From assembly GCA_021781795.1 (NCBI GenBank), contig JAJXWA010000007.1, forward strand, positions 21,113 through 85,112: DNA of 64,000 nucleotides. Direction: 5' to 3'. The notes under the pieces are model-generated. The model did not search any database, was not told the DNA's origin, and saw only the letters and a list, made by a program, of their open reading frames with translations. Positions within the stretch are counted from its first letter, which is position 1, and every line of letters starts with the position of its first letter. Positions 9,363 through 18,428 of the stretch are shown in pieces. Source of the stretch: Acidobacteriota bacterium. GTDB taxonomy: Bacteria; Acidobacteriota; Terriglobia; Terriglobales; Acidobacteriaceae. A program made the position numbers and the translations under genes.

Positions 9363-9821
9363 ATGGAGCGAATGCTTGCGACCCCGGCAGATGCCGAGAT
9401 CATTCTGAAGTTGTATGAGTTGAGGACCGAGCCGGTGATGCGGCAGGCGCGTGCGTGGATGGCGGGCGAGTGGTGGCCGCAGACTGCGGAGGATTTCTTT
9501 GCCGTAGCCTCGAACCCCACGGATCCGCACAACGCGTATTTTCGCCAGGTGACGACGTACTGGGAGATGGCGGCGGCGCTGGTGCTCCATGGCGCGGTTT
9601 CGGCGGACCTGTTTGTGGATTGCAACGGGGAAGGATTCTTCCTGCTGGCGAAACTCTCCCACATTTTGGTCGCGATTCGGGAGCAGATGCCGACCTTCAT
9701 GAACAAGACTTCTGAGGTGGTGAGCCGGTTTTCGGCGGCGTCGGCGCGTTATGAGCTGGTATTGAAGAATATAGAGGCGCGGCGCAAGGTCATGGCGGCA
9801 AAGCAGGAATCGAAGCTGTGA
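9363..9821 (+). CDS. Conserved hypothetical protein (DUF4760-like guess)
   Basis: A 152-residue protein with no family I can name with certainty. It is largely helical. Near the N-terminus it has ADAEIILKLYELRTEPVMRQARAW and an aromatic-rich stretch GEWWPQTAEDFFAVAS, then HNAYFRQVTTYWEMAAALV. The C-terminal half is a basic helix. No signal peptide or clear membrane segment. The ATG at 9363 is preferred (GGAGA upstream); the track start at 9294 is a TTG overlapping the topA stop. It lies 65 bp after topA on the same strand and may be co-transcribed. Confidence 0.65.
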   Translation: MERMLATPADAEIILKLYELRTEPVMRQARAWMAGEWWPQTAEDFFAVASNPTDPHNAYFRQVTTYWEMAAALVLHGAVSADLFVDCNGEGFFLLAKLSHILVAIREQMPTFMNKTSEVVSRFSAASARYELVLKNIEARRKVMAAKQESKL

Positions 9822-9921
9822 TCTTTCAGTGGGGCGAAAGCCAGACTCCCGTGCGCTTGTGCGGGGCGCGCCTGAAGGCGCATGATGGTGTGCGGGAGGT
9901 TAACTTCCCCGGAGGTCGATT

Positions 9922-10248
9922 GTGAAACGGATTCTTGCGGTAGCGTGTTTGATTTTGATGTCGGGTGCGGTTGCGGCGAGCGCGGCAGACTCGAGCATCA
10001 ATGGGTGGATTTCTGACGCCATGTGCGGCGCGAAGCATTCCGGCGCGACGGCCAATGCGGCCTGCGTGAAGAAGTGCATTGCGGGCGGCATGAAGCCTGT
10101 GTTTGTGGATGCGGCCAAGAAGCAGGTCTGGGCGATCGATAACCCGGATGCGGTCAAGGACTTTTATGGCGACCATGTCACGGTGAAGGCCACGATCGAC
10201 GAGTCGGCCAAGAGCGTCCACATCGATTCCATCGAGGCCGCCAAGTAG
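9922..10248 (+). CDS. Small exported protein of unknown function
   Basis: A 108-residue protein with a clear Sec signal peptide (KRILAVACLILMSGAVAASA, predicted cleavage near residue 21-22). The mature part begins SSINGWISDAMCGAKHSG and contains cysteines in the AACVKKCIAGG segment. It ends in a beta-rich stretch (DHVTVKATIDESAKSVHIDS). I associate this pattern with a small secreted family common in Acidobacteria, but assign no function. The GTG start at 9922 follows CCGGAGG by about 6 bases. Confidence 0.75.
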   Translation: MKRILAVACLILMSGAVAASAADSSINGWISDAMCGAKHSGATANAACVKKCIAGGMKPVFVDAAKKQVWAIDNPDAVKDFYGDHVTVKATIDESAKSVHIDSIEAAK

Positions 10249-10372
10249 CTTTTCCCATCGGCGGCAGACTCGCCATGCCGGATAATCTCTGGTAGTGTCG
10301 TATGCGTCAGCTTTTTGCGGACCGCCCTGCGCGGTCCGCAGAGGCGCATCTCTGGATTGAACCGGTAGAGCC

Positions 10373-10657
10373 ATGGCTAGAGCAATTTGGAACGGCAAAG
10401 TGATTGCGGAGAGCGACGTTACGGAAGTTGTGGAAGGGAATGTGTACTTTCCGGAATCGAGTCTGGTGAAAGAGTACTTTCGCCCCAGTTCGAGCACCTC
10501 GACGTGTCCGTGGAAGGGCCAGGCGCGGTACATGAGCCTGTTGATTGACGGACAAGACAACCCGGACGCGGCCTGGTACTACCCCGATCCCAAGCCTGCG
10601 GCGCGCAAGATTAAAGGTTTTGTGGCCTTCTGGCGCGGGGTAGAAATCGAAAAGTGA
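10373..10657 (+). CDS. DUF427 domain-containing protein
   Basis: A 94-residue cytoplasmic protein of the DUF427 family, recognisable from ARAIWNGKVIAES, GNVYFPESSLVKEYFRPS, STCPWKGQARYMSL and AAWYYPDPKPAARKIKGFVAFW. The family fold is a small beta structure of unknown function. Its stop overlaps the GTG start of the following lipoprotein gene (GTGA), so the two are likely co-transcribed. Confidence 0.88.
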   Translation: MARAIWNGKVIAESDVTEVVEGNVYFPESSLVKEYFRPSSSTSTCPWKGQARYMSLLIDGQDNPDAAWYYPDPKPAARKIKGFVAFWRGVEIEK

Positions 10658-11166
10658 GTTCAGAGCCAAGCGAGGGAGCAAGCCGGACTCGCAGAACGGC
10701 GCTCAGTCTTGGGCTGGCCGCTGCGGTTCTGCTATCGGGCTGCGCAGAGCGCGCCCTGACGACGGCTGCATCTTTGCCACCTCAGGCGCAGGCGGCGCCC
10801 ATCCTCAAAGGAGATGAAGCCCACCCCGGCCAGACGCAGGGCTGGGTGGAGACCAAGCTCTATTTCGGTCTCGGCCCGGCGGATGATCCGGCAAAAGGCA
10901 TCGGCGAGGCAGAGTGGCGGGCGTTTCTGGACAAGGAAGTGACACCGCGATTTCCGGATGGGCTGAGCGTGGTGGATCTCTACGGGCAATGGCAGGGCAA
11001 GCAGGAAACCACGCCCGAGCGGCTGCACACGAAGATGCTGTTGATTCTCTATCGGGACAACTCTGAGAACCGGGCCAAGATTGACGCAATTCGCGCGGCG
11101 TGGAAGCAGAAGACCGGCGACCAGTCTGTGCTGCGGGTAACCGAGCCCGCGGATGTGTCGTTCTGA
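10654..11166 (+). CDS. DUF3574-type lipoprotein
   Basis: A 170-residue protein that starts with a basic stretch and a lipoprotein signal (LGLAAAVLLSGCAERA, lipobox Cys at about residue 30). The mature part contains WVETKLYFGLGP, ISEAEW-like GEAEWRAFLDKEVTPRFPDGLSV and VDLYGQWQGKQETTPER, as in the DUF3574 family. It has a cap-like beta-alpha-beta pattern and no known function. The GTG start overlaps the stop of the DUF427 gene by 4 bp. Confidence 0.8.
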   Translation: MSSEPSEGASRTRRTALSLGLAAAVLLSGCAERALTTAASLPPQAQAAPILKGDEAHPGQTQGWVETKLYFGLGPADDPAKGIGEAEWRAFLDKEVTPRFPDGLSVVDLYGQWQGKQETTPERLHTKMLLILYRDNSENRAKIDAIRAAWKQKTGDQSVLRVTEPADVSF

Positions 11167-11181
11167 GGCAAAGAAGCGCCC

Positions 11182-12615
11182 TCAATAGGCCTGGAGCTGG
11201 TCGAGCGGCAGGCGGACGCGGAAGCATGTGGAGCCTGGTTCCGAGCGGACACTGATGTGGCCACGGTGCTTGCGGACGATGCGCATGGCGTTGTCGAGGC
11301 CGAGTCCGAGGCCCTGACCGGGCGCTTTTGTCGTGAAGAACGGCTCGAAGATGCGGTCCTGCATTTCGGGCGGGATGCCGGGTCCGGTGTCCCATATCTC
11401 AACGAGGAGCATTTCACCTTCGAGCCGGCAGGCGAGCTTGAGATGGCCCTGGCTGCCGAGTGCGTCGAGGGCGTTTTCGATGAGTGCCGTCCAGACCTGA
11501 TTGAGTTCGCTGCCGTAGGCGCTGATTTTAGGCAGATTGGGCTGGTAGTCGCGCTCGATGGTGATGCCGTTCATGCGGGAGCGGAGCATCTGCGCCGTGG
11601 CGTCGAGGCCTGCAGGGACATCGATTTCGAGGATAGGCGCGCGGTCCATGTAGGAGTAGGCCTTGACGGCGCTGATGAGGGCGAAGATGCGGTCGGTGGC
11701 GTTGAGCAGCGTGTCGACCGAGCGGGTGGAACGCAGGTAGCGCGCGAAGTATTGCAGGGCGACGCAGACCTCGCGGGGTTCGAGGAAGTTGCGCAGGGCG
11801 TTGAGGTCGTCTATGGTGGCAAGCTGATCGCCGAGCTGGGCTGCGATGTCCCAGGCATCTTCACAGGGCAGAGCAGTGAGCCAGTTGCGCAGAGATTCTT
11901 CGCGGGCAATGAGAGCGGCGGCGTTGGTGTGGTCGTCCGCGGGGCGGCTGAGGATGTGCTGCTCCCATTCCTCAATGCCGCGAATCTGCGTGTCAGTGAG
12001 GCAGAGGTTGACGAGCTTGAAGCGGTTGGAGCGGTTGGCTCGCAGTTCCGTGACGAGGCTGGCGGCGGCGCGTTGCGCGGCGGAGGCGGGGTTGTTGAGC
12101 TCGTGGGCGAGATTGCCGGCAAGCTTGCCGAGCGCGGTGAGCTTTTCCGCCTGCTGTTCGATGCGGGTGACCTCGCGGACGCGATCGAGCAACGTGGAGA
12201 CGATCCGCTGAGTCATGGAGGGAATGGCGGCGAGCATCTCAGGGAAGCGGGATTTGTGGATATAGAGCGCCCATGCATGCGAGATGGCGAAGCCCTGGCC
12301 ACCGTAGGTTTTCATGCGGCTGAAGGGCAGCAAGCCGGTCATCTGTCCGGCTCGGCCAATGAAGAGGGCCATGGGACCGCCATGCTGGCGGCGGACATGA
12401 ATCTCGCCCTTGAGGATGAGGATCATGTGCTCGGCTTCGGTGCCTTCTTCGAAGATGACCTCTCCGGGTTCGGCGACGGCCTCTTCGCCGTTTCGCGCGA
12501 GCCAGAGCCTGTCTTCGAGGGGTAGGCCATGGAGAGGGCCGATGCGCTCAAGGGATTCTGCAATCTGCTCGGCGGGAGTGGGGTGAGCAGGTGGCTTGAG
12601 GTTGAGGGTGAGCAT
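11182..12615 (-). CDS. Sensor histidine kinase with N-terminal cyclic-nucleotide-binding domain
   Basis: A 477-residue soluble kinase. Residues about 20-150 form a cNMP-binding (Crp-like) domain with EPGEVIFEEGTEAEHMILILKGEIHV. The H-box is LGKLAGNLAHELNNPASAAQ. The catalytic ATPase domain has NQVWTALIENALDALG (N box), WDTGPGIPPEMQDRIFEPFFTTK and GLGLGLDNAMRIV (G boxes). No transmembrane helices are seen, so the input is cytoplasmic. The ATG at 12615 is chosen (GGAGAACTTGCATG). The track start at 12957 only adds antisense of the galactosidase gene. No response regulator is adjacent, so it is an orphan kinase. It is divergent from the alpha-galactosidase gene. Confidence 0.88.
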   Translation of the reverse strand: MLTLNLKPPAHPTPAEQIAESLERIGPLHGLPLEDRLWLARNGEEAVAEPGEVIFEEGTEAEHMILILKGEIHVRRQHGGPMALFIGRAGQMTGLLPFSRMKTYGGQGFAISHAWALYIHKSRFPEMLAAIPSMTQRIVSTLLDRVREVTRIEQQAEKLTALGKLAGNLAHELNNPASAAQRAAASLVTELRANRSNRFKLVNLCLTDTQIRGIEEWEQHILSRPADDHTNAAALIAREESLRNWLTALPCEDAWDIAAQLGDQLATIDDLNALRNFLEPREVCVALQYFARYLRSTRSVDTLLNATDRIFALISAVKAYSYMDRAPILEIDVPAGLDATAQMLRSRMNGITIERDYQPNLPKISAYGSELNQVWTALIENALDALGSQGHLKLACRLEGEMLLVEIWDTGPGIPPEMQDRIFEPFFTTKAPGQGLGLGLDNAMRIVRKHRGHISVRSEPGSTCFRVRLPLDQLQAY

Positions 12616-12748
12616 GCAAGTTCTCCTGCTTTGGAAACAGGATAGCCGATGAGCGGGGGCGAGAGCGGGAGCTTTCGCCGCGCGGGGTTTGGATTGCGAG
12701 GGGTGGTGATATGATGAGCCGGTTGTTGGAGCGAGAGGGGTTGGGGCG

Positions 12749-14965
12749 ATGATGAAAACCTTTCCATTGGCCGCGGCGCTGCTGGCGGCAGGAGCAGTGG
12801 CGATGGCGCAGGCGGCGACGTTTGATGGGGCGGCGCAGGTCTTTCGGCTCGATGGCGGCAACACGTCGTATGTCTTTGGCGTGAACGAGCGAGGAGAGCT
12901 GCAGCAGATGTACTGGGGCGGGCGGCTGGGCGCAGAGGACAGATTTACCGCGCCCAAGCCGATGATTGGCTGGGCCTCGTTTGATCCGTCCTACTCCACT
13001 ACGCCGCAGGAGTATGCGGGATGGGGTGCCGGGCTCTATGTGGAGCCTGCGCTGAAGGTGACCTTTGCCGACGGGAATCGCGACCTGGTGCTGCACTATG
13101 AGAGCCACACGATGACAGCCAACGGCGTGGACGTGGTGCTGAAGGACATCGAACGGCCCATCGACGTGACGCTGCACTATGCAATGGACCCGGCAAGCGG
13201 AATTCTGGCGCGGTCGGCGACGATTGAGAATCGCGGAAAGGAGCCGGTCACGGTGGAGCAGGCCGCTGCTGCGGCGTGGGCGCTGCCTGTGGGGCACTAT
13301 ACGCTGAACTACCTGACGGGCCGATGGGCCGGTGAGTGGACGCTGACGCAGGAGACGCTGCATCCGGGAGCGCGAGTGATTGAGAGCCGGCGCGGCACGA
13401 CGGGGCACCAGGCGAACCCGTGGTTCGCGATTCAGGCGGGCGGGCCAAGCGAAGACGCAAGCGAGGTCTGGTTTGGCGCGCTGGCGTGGAGCGGGTCATG
13501 GCGCATCACTGTGGAGCAGGACCAACTGGATGCGGTGCGCGTGACGGGCGGCTTCAATCCGTTTGATTTCGGCTATGTGCTTCATCCGGGCGAGAAGCTG
13601 GATACGCCGGTGTTCTATGGTGGCTACTCGGCGCATGGGATGGGTGGTGCGTCGCGGCTGCTGCATCACTTTGAGATTGCCCATATCTTGCCGCACCGGA
13701 TTGGGACGGGTGAGGACGCAGCGCCGAAGCCGCGGCCGGTCATCTACAACTCGTGGGAGGCGACGGAGTTCAACGTTAGCGAGGCAGGCCAGATGGCGCT
13801 GGCGGAGCGCGCGGCGGCGCTGGGAGTGGACCGCTTTGTGATGGACGACGGCTGGTTCGGTCAGCGTAAGGACGACCACGCGGGCCTGGGCGACTGGTAT
13901 GTGAATCCGCAGAAGTTTCCGCATGGACTGAAGCCGCTGATCGACAGGGTACATGCGCTGGGGATGGATTTTGGTTTGTGGGTGGAGCCGGAGATGGTGA
14001 ATCCAAACTCGGACCTCTATCGCAAACATCCGGACTGGGTGCTGAATTTTGCGGGACGTCCGCGATCGGAGGAGCGCAACCAACTGGTGCTGAACCTGGC
14101 GCGACCGGATGTGAAGGAATACGTGCTGGGCTTTCTGGACAAGCTGCTGACGGAAAACGATATTGCCTTTCTGAAGTGGGACTACAACCGCAACTGGAGC
14201 GAGCCAGGTTGGGACCAGTTGCCTGCGGCGGAGCAGAAGAAAGTCTACGTGGCGTTCACAGAGAACCTGTACAGCATTCTGGAGGAGCTGCACCGTCGGC
14301 ATCCGAAGGTCGAGCTGGAGTCGTGCTCGGGCGGTGGCGGGCGCGTGGATTTAGGAATCCTGCGCTATGCCGATGAGGTATGGCCCTCGGACAATACCGA
14401 TCCGTTTGACAGGCTTTCGCAGCAATACGGATTCACGTATGCGTATACGCCGCAGATCATGATGGCGTGGGTAACCGATTCGCCACATTGGCTGAACAAG
14501 CGGAGCACCTCGCTGACCTATCGGTTGCTGAGCTCGATGGAGGGGTCGCTGGGGATTGGCGCAGACATTACGAAGTGGAATGACGAGGAGATGGCGACGG
14601 CAAAGCGGCTGATTTCGGCCTACCACCAGGTGCAGCGGACGATTGTGCAGGGCGACCAGTACCGGCTGATCTCGCCGCTGAACGGGAGCGAATTCTCTGC
14701 GACGCAGACGGTGAACAGGGAAAAGAGCCAGTCGGTCGTGTTCCTGTATATTCACTCGACGCAGGAAGGCCGCATTTTTCCGCTGCTGAAGCTGAAAGGT
14801 CTGGATCCGAAGGCCGAGTACGCGCTGACACCAATCGAGGGCAAGGCGCAGCCGGATACTCCGACGGAGGCGAGCGGGGCGTGGTGGATGAACCATGGCC
14901 TGCAGATGGGTGGTGACTTCCGCGGGGACTTTCAGGCGGCGGCCTTCCGGCTCGACAAAAAGTGA
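12749..14965 (+). CDS. Alpha-galactosidase, glycoside hydrolase family 36, exported
   Basis: Hydrolyses terminal alpha-galactosides (melibiose, raffinose type). A signal peptide MMKTFPLAAALLAAGAVAMAQA suggests periplasmic or extracellular location. The GH36 core contains FVMDDGWFGQR at about 362, DFGLWVEPEMVNPNSDLY, the nucleophile Asp in FLKWDYNRNW at about 474, and the acid/base Asp in WPSDNTDPFDRL near 547. The N-terminal beta-supersandwich and C-terminal beta domain complete the 738-residue length typical of GH36. The adjacent convergent LacI-type gene is a plausible regulator. Confidence 0.93.
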   Translation: MMKTFPLAAALLAAGAVAMAQAATFDGAAQVFRLDGGNTSYVFGVNERGELQQMYWGGRLGAEDRFTAPKPMIGWASFDPSYSTTPQEYAGWGAGLYVEPALKVTFADGNRDLVLHYESHTMTANGVDVVLKDIERPIDVTLHYAMDPASGILARSATIENRGKEPVTVEQAAAAAWALPVGHYTLNYLTGRWAGEWTLTQETLHPGARVIESRRGTTGHQANPWFAIQAGGPSEDASEVWFGALAWSGSWRITVEQDQLDAVRVTGGFNPFDFGYVLHPGEKLDTPVFYGGYSAHGMGGASRLLHHFEIAHILPHRIGTGEDAAPKPRPVIYNSWEATEFNVSEAGQMALAERAAALGVDRFVMDDGWFGQRKDDHAGLGDWYVNPQKFPHGLKPLIDRVHALGMDFGLWVEPEMVNPNSDLYRKHPDWVLNFAGRPRSEERNQLVLNLARPDVKEYVLGFLDKLLTENDIAFLKWDYNRNWSEPGWDQLPAAEQKKVYVAFTENLYSILEELHRRHPKVELESCSGGGGRVDLGILRYADEVWPSDNTDPFDRLSQQYGFTYAYTPQIMMAWVTDSPHWLNKRSTSLTYRLLSSMEGSLGIGADITKWNDEEMATAKRLISAYHQVQRTIVQGDQYRLISPLNGSEFSATQTVNREKSQSVVFLYIHSTQEGRIFPLLKLKGLDPKAEYALTPIEGKAQPDTPTEASGAWWMNHGLQMGGDFRGDFQAAAFRLDKK

Positions 14966-15012
14966 AGCTGCAATGATGCCGGACTGCGTGGATTAAGTCT
15001 GCGCGGCAGGGC

Positions 15013-16065
15013 TTAGACGCCGGGGGGGGGCGGAGCGGTGGAGCCGCGGACGACGAGTTCGGTGGAGACGAGGAACTCGTGCTGCACGGGGCCCGTGGGG
15101 CGATTCTCTGCCTGCTGGCGCAGGGCTTCAAAGGCAGCGCGGGCCAGCTCGACGCGAGACAGGCGGATGGTGGTGAGGGGCGGCAGGGTGAACTCTGCGA
15201 AGTCGATGTCGTCGAGACCAATGACTGAGAGATCCTGCGGAACCTTGAGACCTTTGAGATACGCAGCGCGCAGTACGCCGATGGCGGTCATGTCGTTGGA
15301 GCACAGGATGGCCGTGGGGCGGGACTGGAGGGATTGCAGCTTTTCAAAGCCTGCCACGCCGCCCTTGGGTGTGTGATTGCACTCAATGATCCATGCCTTG
15401 TCGATGGGCAGTCCAGCCTCCTGCATGGCGGTGCGGAAGTTGTTTTCGCGCGTGACTGCGGAGTGGATGGTGTGGGGTCCGGCGAGAAAGGCAATCTTCC
15501 GATGGCCGAGCTGCACAAGATGCTGAATCGCGGTGCGGATGCCGGTGGCGTAGTCGAGGAGAATCGTGCTGGCCTTGGGATCATCGAGGTGAAACTCGGC
15601 GAGCACGATGGGGATGTCGTGGTAGGCGAGATTCTCAAGGACCGGTTCCTCCTCGCCGAAGGTAAGGACGGCAACGCCCTCGACCTTGCGCTCGATCATG
15701 CGGCGCACGCAGTTGGTGAGCACTGCAGGATCGCTGTTGGATGAACTGACGAGGATTTCGTAGCCGTTGGCGACGGCGATCTCTTCAAAGCTCTGAATCA
15801 GCTCGGGGAAGAAAGGGTTGGTGATGTTTTCAACAATGATGCCGAGGATGCGGCTGCGGCCGGAGACGAGGCTGCGGGCCTGCGTGTTCGGAAAGTAGTT
15901 CAACTGCTCGATGGCCTGCCAGACGCGCTTGGAGAGCTTATCGCTGACAACCGGAGCTCCATTGATGGTTCTGGAGACGGTGGCGATGGAGACCTTGGCG
16001 AGCGCGGCCACGGCGCGAATATCGGGCGTTTTGTCGGAGGGTCTGCGAGTTGCTCGGCGCGCCAC
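15013..16065 (-). CDS. LacI-family transcriptional regulator
   Basis: A 350-residue repressor-type protein. The N-terminal helix-turn-helix is IRAVAALAKVSIATVSRTINGA, followed by a hinge helix region (YFPNTQARSLVSGRSRILGII). The periplasmic-binding-like effector domain follows, ending VIGLDDIDFAEFTLPPLTTIR. The start is a GTG at 16065 with AGGATG upstream. It converges with the GH36 gene and precedes no other sugar gene, so regulation of the galactosidase or the glycerate kinase is inferred, not shown. The extreme C-terminus is encoded by a G9-10 tract region (PPPGV). Confidence 0.93.
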   Translation of the reverse strand: MARRATRRPSDKTPDIRAVAALAKVSIATVSRTINGAPVVSDKLSKRVWQAIEQLNYFPNTQARSLVSGRSRILGIIVENITNPFFPELIQSFEEIAVANGYEILVSSSNSDPAVLTNCVRRMIERKVEGVAVLTFGEEEPVLENLAYHDIPIVLAEFHLDDPKASTILLDYATGIRTAIQHLVQLGHRKIAFLAGPHTIHSAVTRENNFRTAMQEAGLPIDKAWIIECNHTPKGGVAGFEKLQSLQSRPTAILCSNDMTAIGVLRAAYLKGLKVPQDLSVIGLDDIDFAEFTLPPLTTIRLSRVELARAAFEALRQQAENRPTGPVQHEFLVSTELVVRGSTAPPPPGV

Positions 16066-16132
16066 GGATTCATCCTAAAGCAAACGAGCGGGGCATGGCG
16101 AACCGCGAGGGAAGAGCGCGGAGGCCATGCGA

Positions 16133-17584
16133 TTATGAAGTCTCGGCAATCAGCAGGCGGAGATCCCGGAGGTTGTGTCCCGTGGGGCCGGTCACGACTG
16201 TGTCCCCAAGGGCTGTGAAGAGCGGGCAGGCGTTGAAGCTCTGCAAGGCCAGCTGCGGATCGAAGCCGAAGGAGCGCGCGCGGTCGAGCGTGGTGGGGTC
16301 GGTGATGGCGCCGGCGGTTTGCGTGTTGCCGTCGATACCGTCAGACCCTGCGCTGAGGACGGTGAGCTTCTGGCCGGGGAATCGCGCAAGATCGAAGGCG
16401 CAGGCCAGGGCGAACTGCTGATTGCGACCACCAGCGCCGGGAGTTCGGTCCAGGGTGACGGTCACTTCGCCGCCGGAGATGAGGCAGAGGCGGGGATGAA
16501 CCGCGCGCAGTTCGTGAAAGCGATCTAGCAGATAGCGCGCAGCATCGGCGTAGTCCCAGTCGTCGCATGAGTTGTCTACAGCGACAAAGTAGCCGGCCTT
16601 CTGCGCCAGGGCGCGCGCATTTTCTACGAGGTCATGGCTGGAGAGAAGGATTTCATACACCGAATCGCGGAAGGCTTTGTTTTCGCCGTCCATGGAGGTG
16701 GCGGCGGTGAGGCGGCGAAACTGCGTGACACTGCGCGCGGCCAGAGACAGGAAGGGCGGCAGCCAGCCTTTGTTGCCGGGCGACTCCGGCAGATCGGCGC
16801 GTTCGAGGAACTCACGGACAGCCGGGGGCAGCTTTTCGGCGATGCCATATTTGGCGATGATTCCGTGGACTTCCAGCACGGTGGTGTGATCGGGCGACGT
16901 AGGGCCGGAGGACAGCGCGTCGAGCGTGCGCAGCGGCACGTCGGGGACGAGCAGGTTGACCTTCATTGCGTCGGGAGCGGCCATGGCAAGACGACCGCCT
17001 TTGACAGCGGAGAAGTGCTTGCGGAGGGTATTGATCTCCTGGATTGGCGCGCCTGAGCCGAGCAGAACGTCGTGGAAGGCGACGGTGTCCGCGAAGGTGA
17101 TCTGTGGATCGAGGGGCAGGTCAAACATAGCCGACCCGCCGCCGGAGATGAGGAAGAAGATGAGGGTGTCCTTCTTGGCTTTCTTGAGCAGCGCCAGCGT
17201 AGCGCGGGCCGCGGCGAAGGAGTCCTCGTTGGGTAGCGGATGGCCTCCCTCGAAGTAGCGAAAGCGCCAGTTGCGGCGGCCGGGAAGGTACTTGGAGCAG
17301 CAGATACCGCGCAGGCCCTTGCGGCGCTTCATGCGGGTAAGCAGGACATCGAGCATGGGGCCAGCGGCCTTGCCGATGGCGACGACAAAGATGCGACGAT
17401 AGTTGGCGAGCGGAATCTCCTCGGCTCCGCTGCCGTCGGGCAGCAGGCGCTTAAGAACACCACCTTCAAAACGAAGACGGCGATCAAAGGCCGAAGGAAT
17501 GTCGCATGCCGCGAGGGCGTCCGTGAAGATCTCAGTGGCCGCGGCGTGCAGAGGGTCAAAGACGAAGTCGTTGACGGGGGTCAT
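16133..17584 (-). CDS. Glycerate 2-kinase (MOFRL/GckA type)
   Basis: Phosphorylates glycerate at the 2-position, feeding 2-phosphoglycerate to glycolysis. The N-terminal DUF4147 domain is seen in DYxxxFVVAIGKAAGPMLD-like text (RIFVVAIGKAAGPMLDVLL) and LIFFLISGGGSAMFDLP. The C-terminal MOFRL domain is seen in GGRNQQFALACAF and VLSAGSDGIDGNTQTAGAI. 483 residues, typical. The start overlaps the upstream alpha/beta hydrolase stop by 4 bp (ATGA), so the two are translationally coupled. Confidence 0.92.
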   Translation of the reverse strand: MTPVNDFVFDPLHAAATEIFTDALAACDIPSAFDRRLRFEGGVLKRLLPDGSGAEEIPLANYRRIFVVAIGKAAGPMLDVLLTRMKRRKGLRGICCSKYLPGRRNWRFRYFEGGHPLPNEDSFAAARATLALLKKAKKDTLIFFLISGGGSAMFDLPLDPQITFADTVAFHDVLLGSGAPIQEINTLRKHFSAVKGGRLAMAAPDAMKVNLLVPDVPLRTLDALSSGPTSPDHTTVLEVHGIIAKYGIAEKLPPAVREFLERADLPESPGNKGWLPPFLSLAARSVTQFRRLTAATSMDGENKAFRDSVYEILLSSHDLVENARALAQKAGYFVAVDNSCDDWDYADAARYLLDRFHELRAVHPRLCLISGGEVTVTLDRTPGAGGRNQQFALACAFDLARFPGQKLTVLSAGSDGIDGNTQTAGAITDPTTLDRARSFGFDPQLALQSFNACPLFTALGDTVVTGPTGHNLRDLRLLIAETS

Positions 17585-18273
17585 CCCAGTTGCTCCTTCA
17601 GCCAGCTTGCGAGCGCGCCTTGCATGGCTTCAAGCTGGGTGGCGAAAAAGTGATCGGCGCCGGGCAGGAGCACCAGGTTTTTGGGTGGCGCGGCATGTGC
17701 AAAAATCTGCTGCAGGTCCTGCTGCGGGGCGTACTCGTCTCGGTCTCCGCTGAGAAAGAGCTTGGGCAGCAAACAGGCGCTGAGGAACGAGTAGCGATAG
17801 TGACGGCCCTCAGCCTGCGTGGGCAGGCCCAGCGCAACCATCGCGCGCAGGCTCGTGCGCGGAGAGTTGCCGTCGCAGCAGGCAAAGAGGGCCATGGCAG
17901 CTCCAAAGCTGAAGCCAGCAAGGACGACCGGCAGCTTGAATTCATTCTCGATCCAGTCGAGAGCCGCCAGCACGTCGCCTGTCTCTGCGCGGCCGTCGTG
18001 CGCGCCCTCGCTGAGCCCTGTGCCACGGAAATTGAAGCGGAGGACAGGCAGGCAGAGCCCCCACTCGGGCGCATTGAGGGCCTTCATGGCGTGGTAGACC
18101 ACCTTGTTGTGCATCGTGCCGCCGCCCTTGGGGTGGGGATGGCAGACCAGTGCGGCGAAGCGCGCCGAGGTAGATCCCTCGTTGAGCAGTGCTTCGAGCC
18201 TGCCCGCGGGCCCGTTGAGCGTAACTCCGCGCAGCCGTGCGCCGACAGCTACGGATGCGTCTGTGGTGGTCAT
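17581..18273 (-). CDS. Alpha/beta hydrolase (dienelactone-hydrolase-like)
   Basis: A 230-residue soluble serine hydrolase. The nucleophile elbow is GFSFGAAMA (Ser near residue 121). The strand-1 region is ALVCHPHPKGGGTMHNKVV and the oxyanion region is LRFNFRGTGLSEG. The acid is likely in SGDRDEYAP, and the His is in GADHFF near the end. This set of motifs matches a widespread family of uncharacterised hydrolases (COG2945 type). It is coupled to the glycerate kinase gene downstream, but no direct metabolic link is evident. Confidence 0.88.
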   Translation of the reverse strand: MTTTDASVAVGARLRGVTLNGPAGRLEALLNEGSTSARFAALVCHPHPKGGGTMHNKVVYHAMKALNAPEWGLCLPVLRFNFRGTGLSEGAHDGRAETGDVLAALDWIENEFKLPVVLAGFSFGAAMALFACCDGNSPRTSLRAMVALGLPTQAEGRHYRYSFLSACLLPKLFLSGDRDEYAPQQDLQQIFAHAAPPKNLVLLPGADHFFATQLEAMQGALASWLKEQLG

Positions 18274-18428
18274 TTCAAGTTCTTATTTTACGCGCACAGG
18301 ACGGCTCCTGCTCGATTCGCGGGACGAGCAGGTTAATCGCTATACCTGACACTTTGGCGCAGAGAGACACACGGAAGTGGATACGGTGCGATGCCGCGCA
18401 CTGCGTCATACGATATTCTGGCTGCACG

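Noticed and set aside
15018-15030. Poly-G run near the LacI stop
   Set aside because: It only encodes the Pro-rich C-terminus and is not associated with a repeat array; possible slippage site but no evidence.
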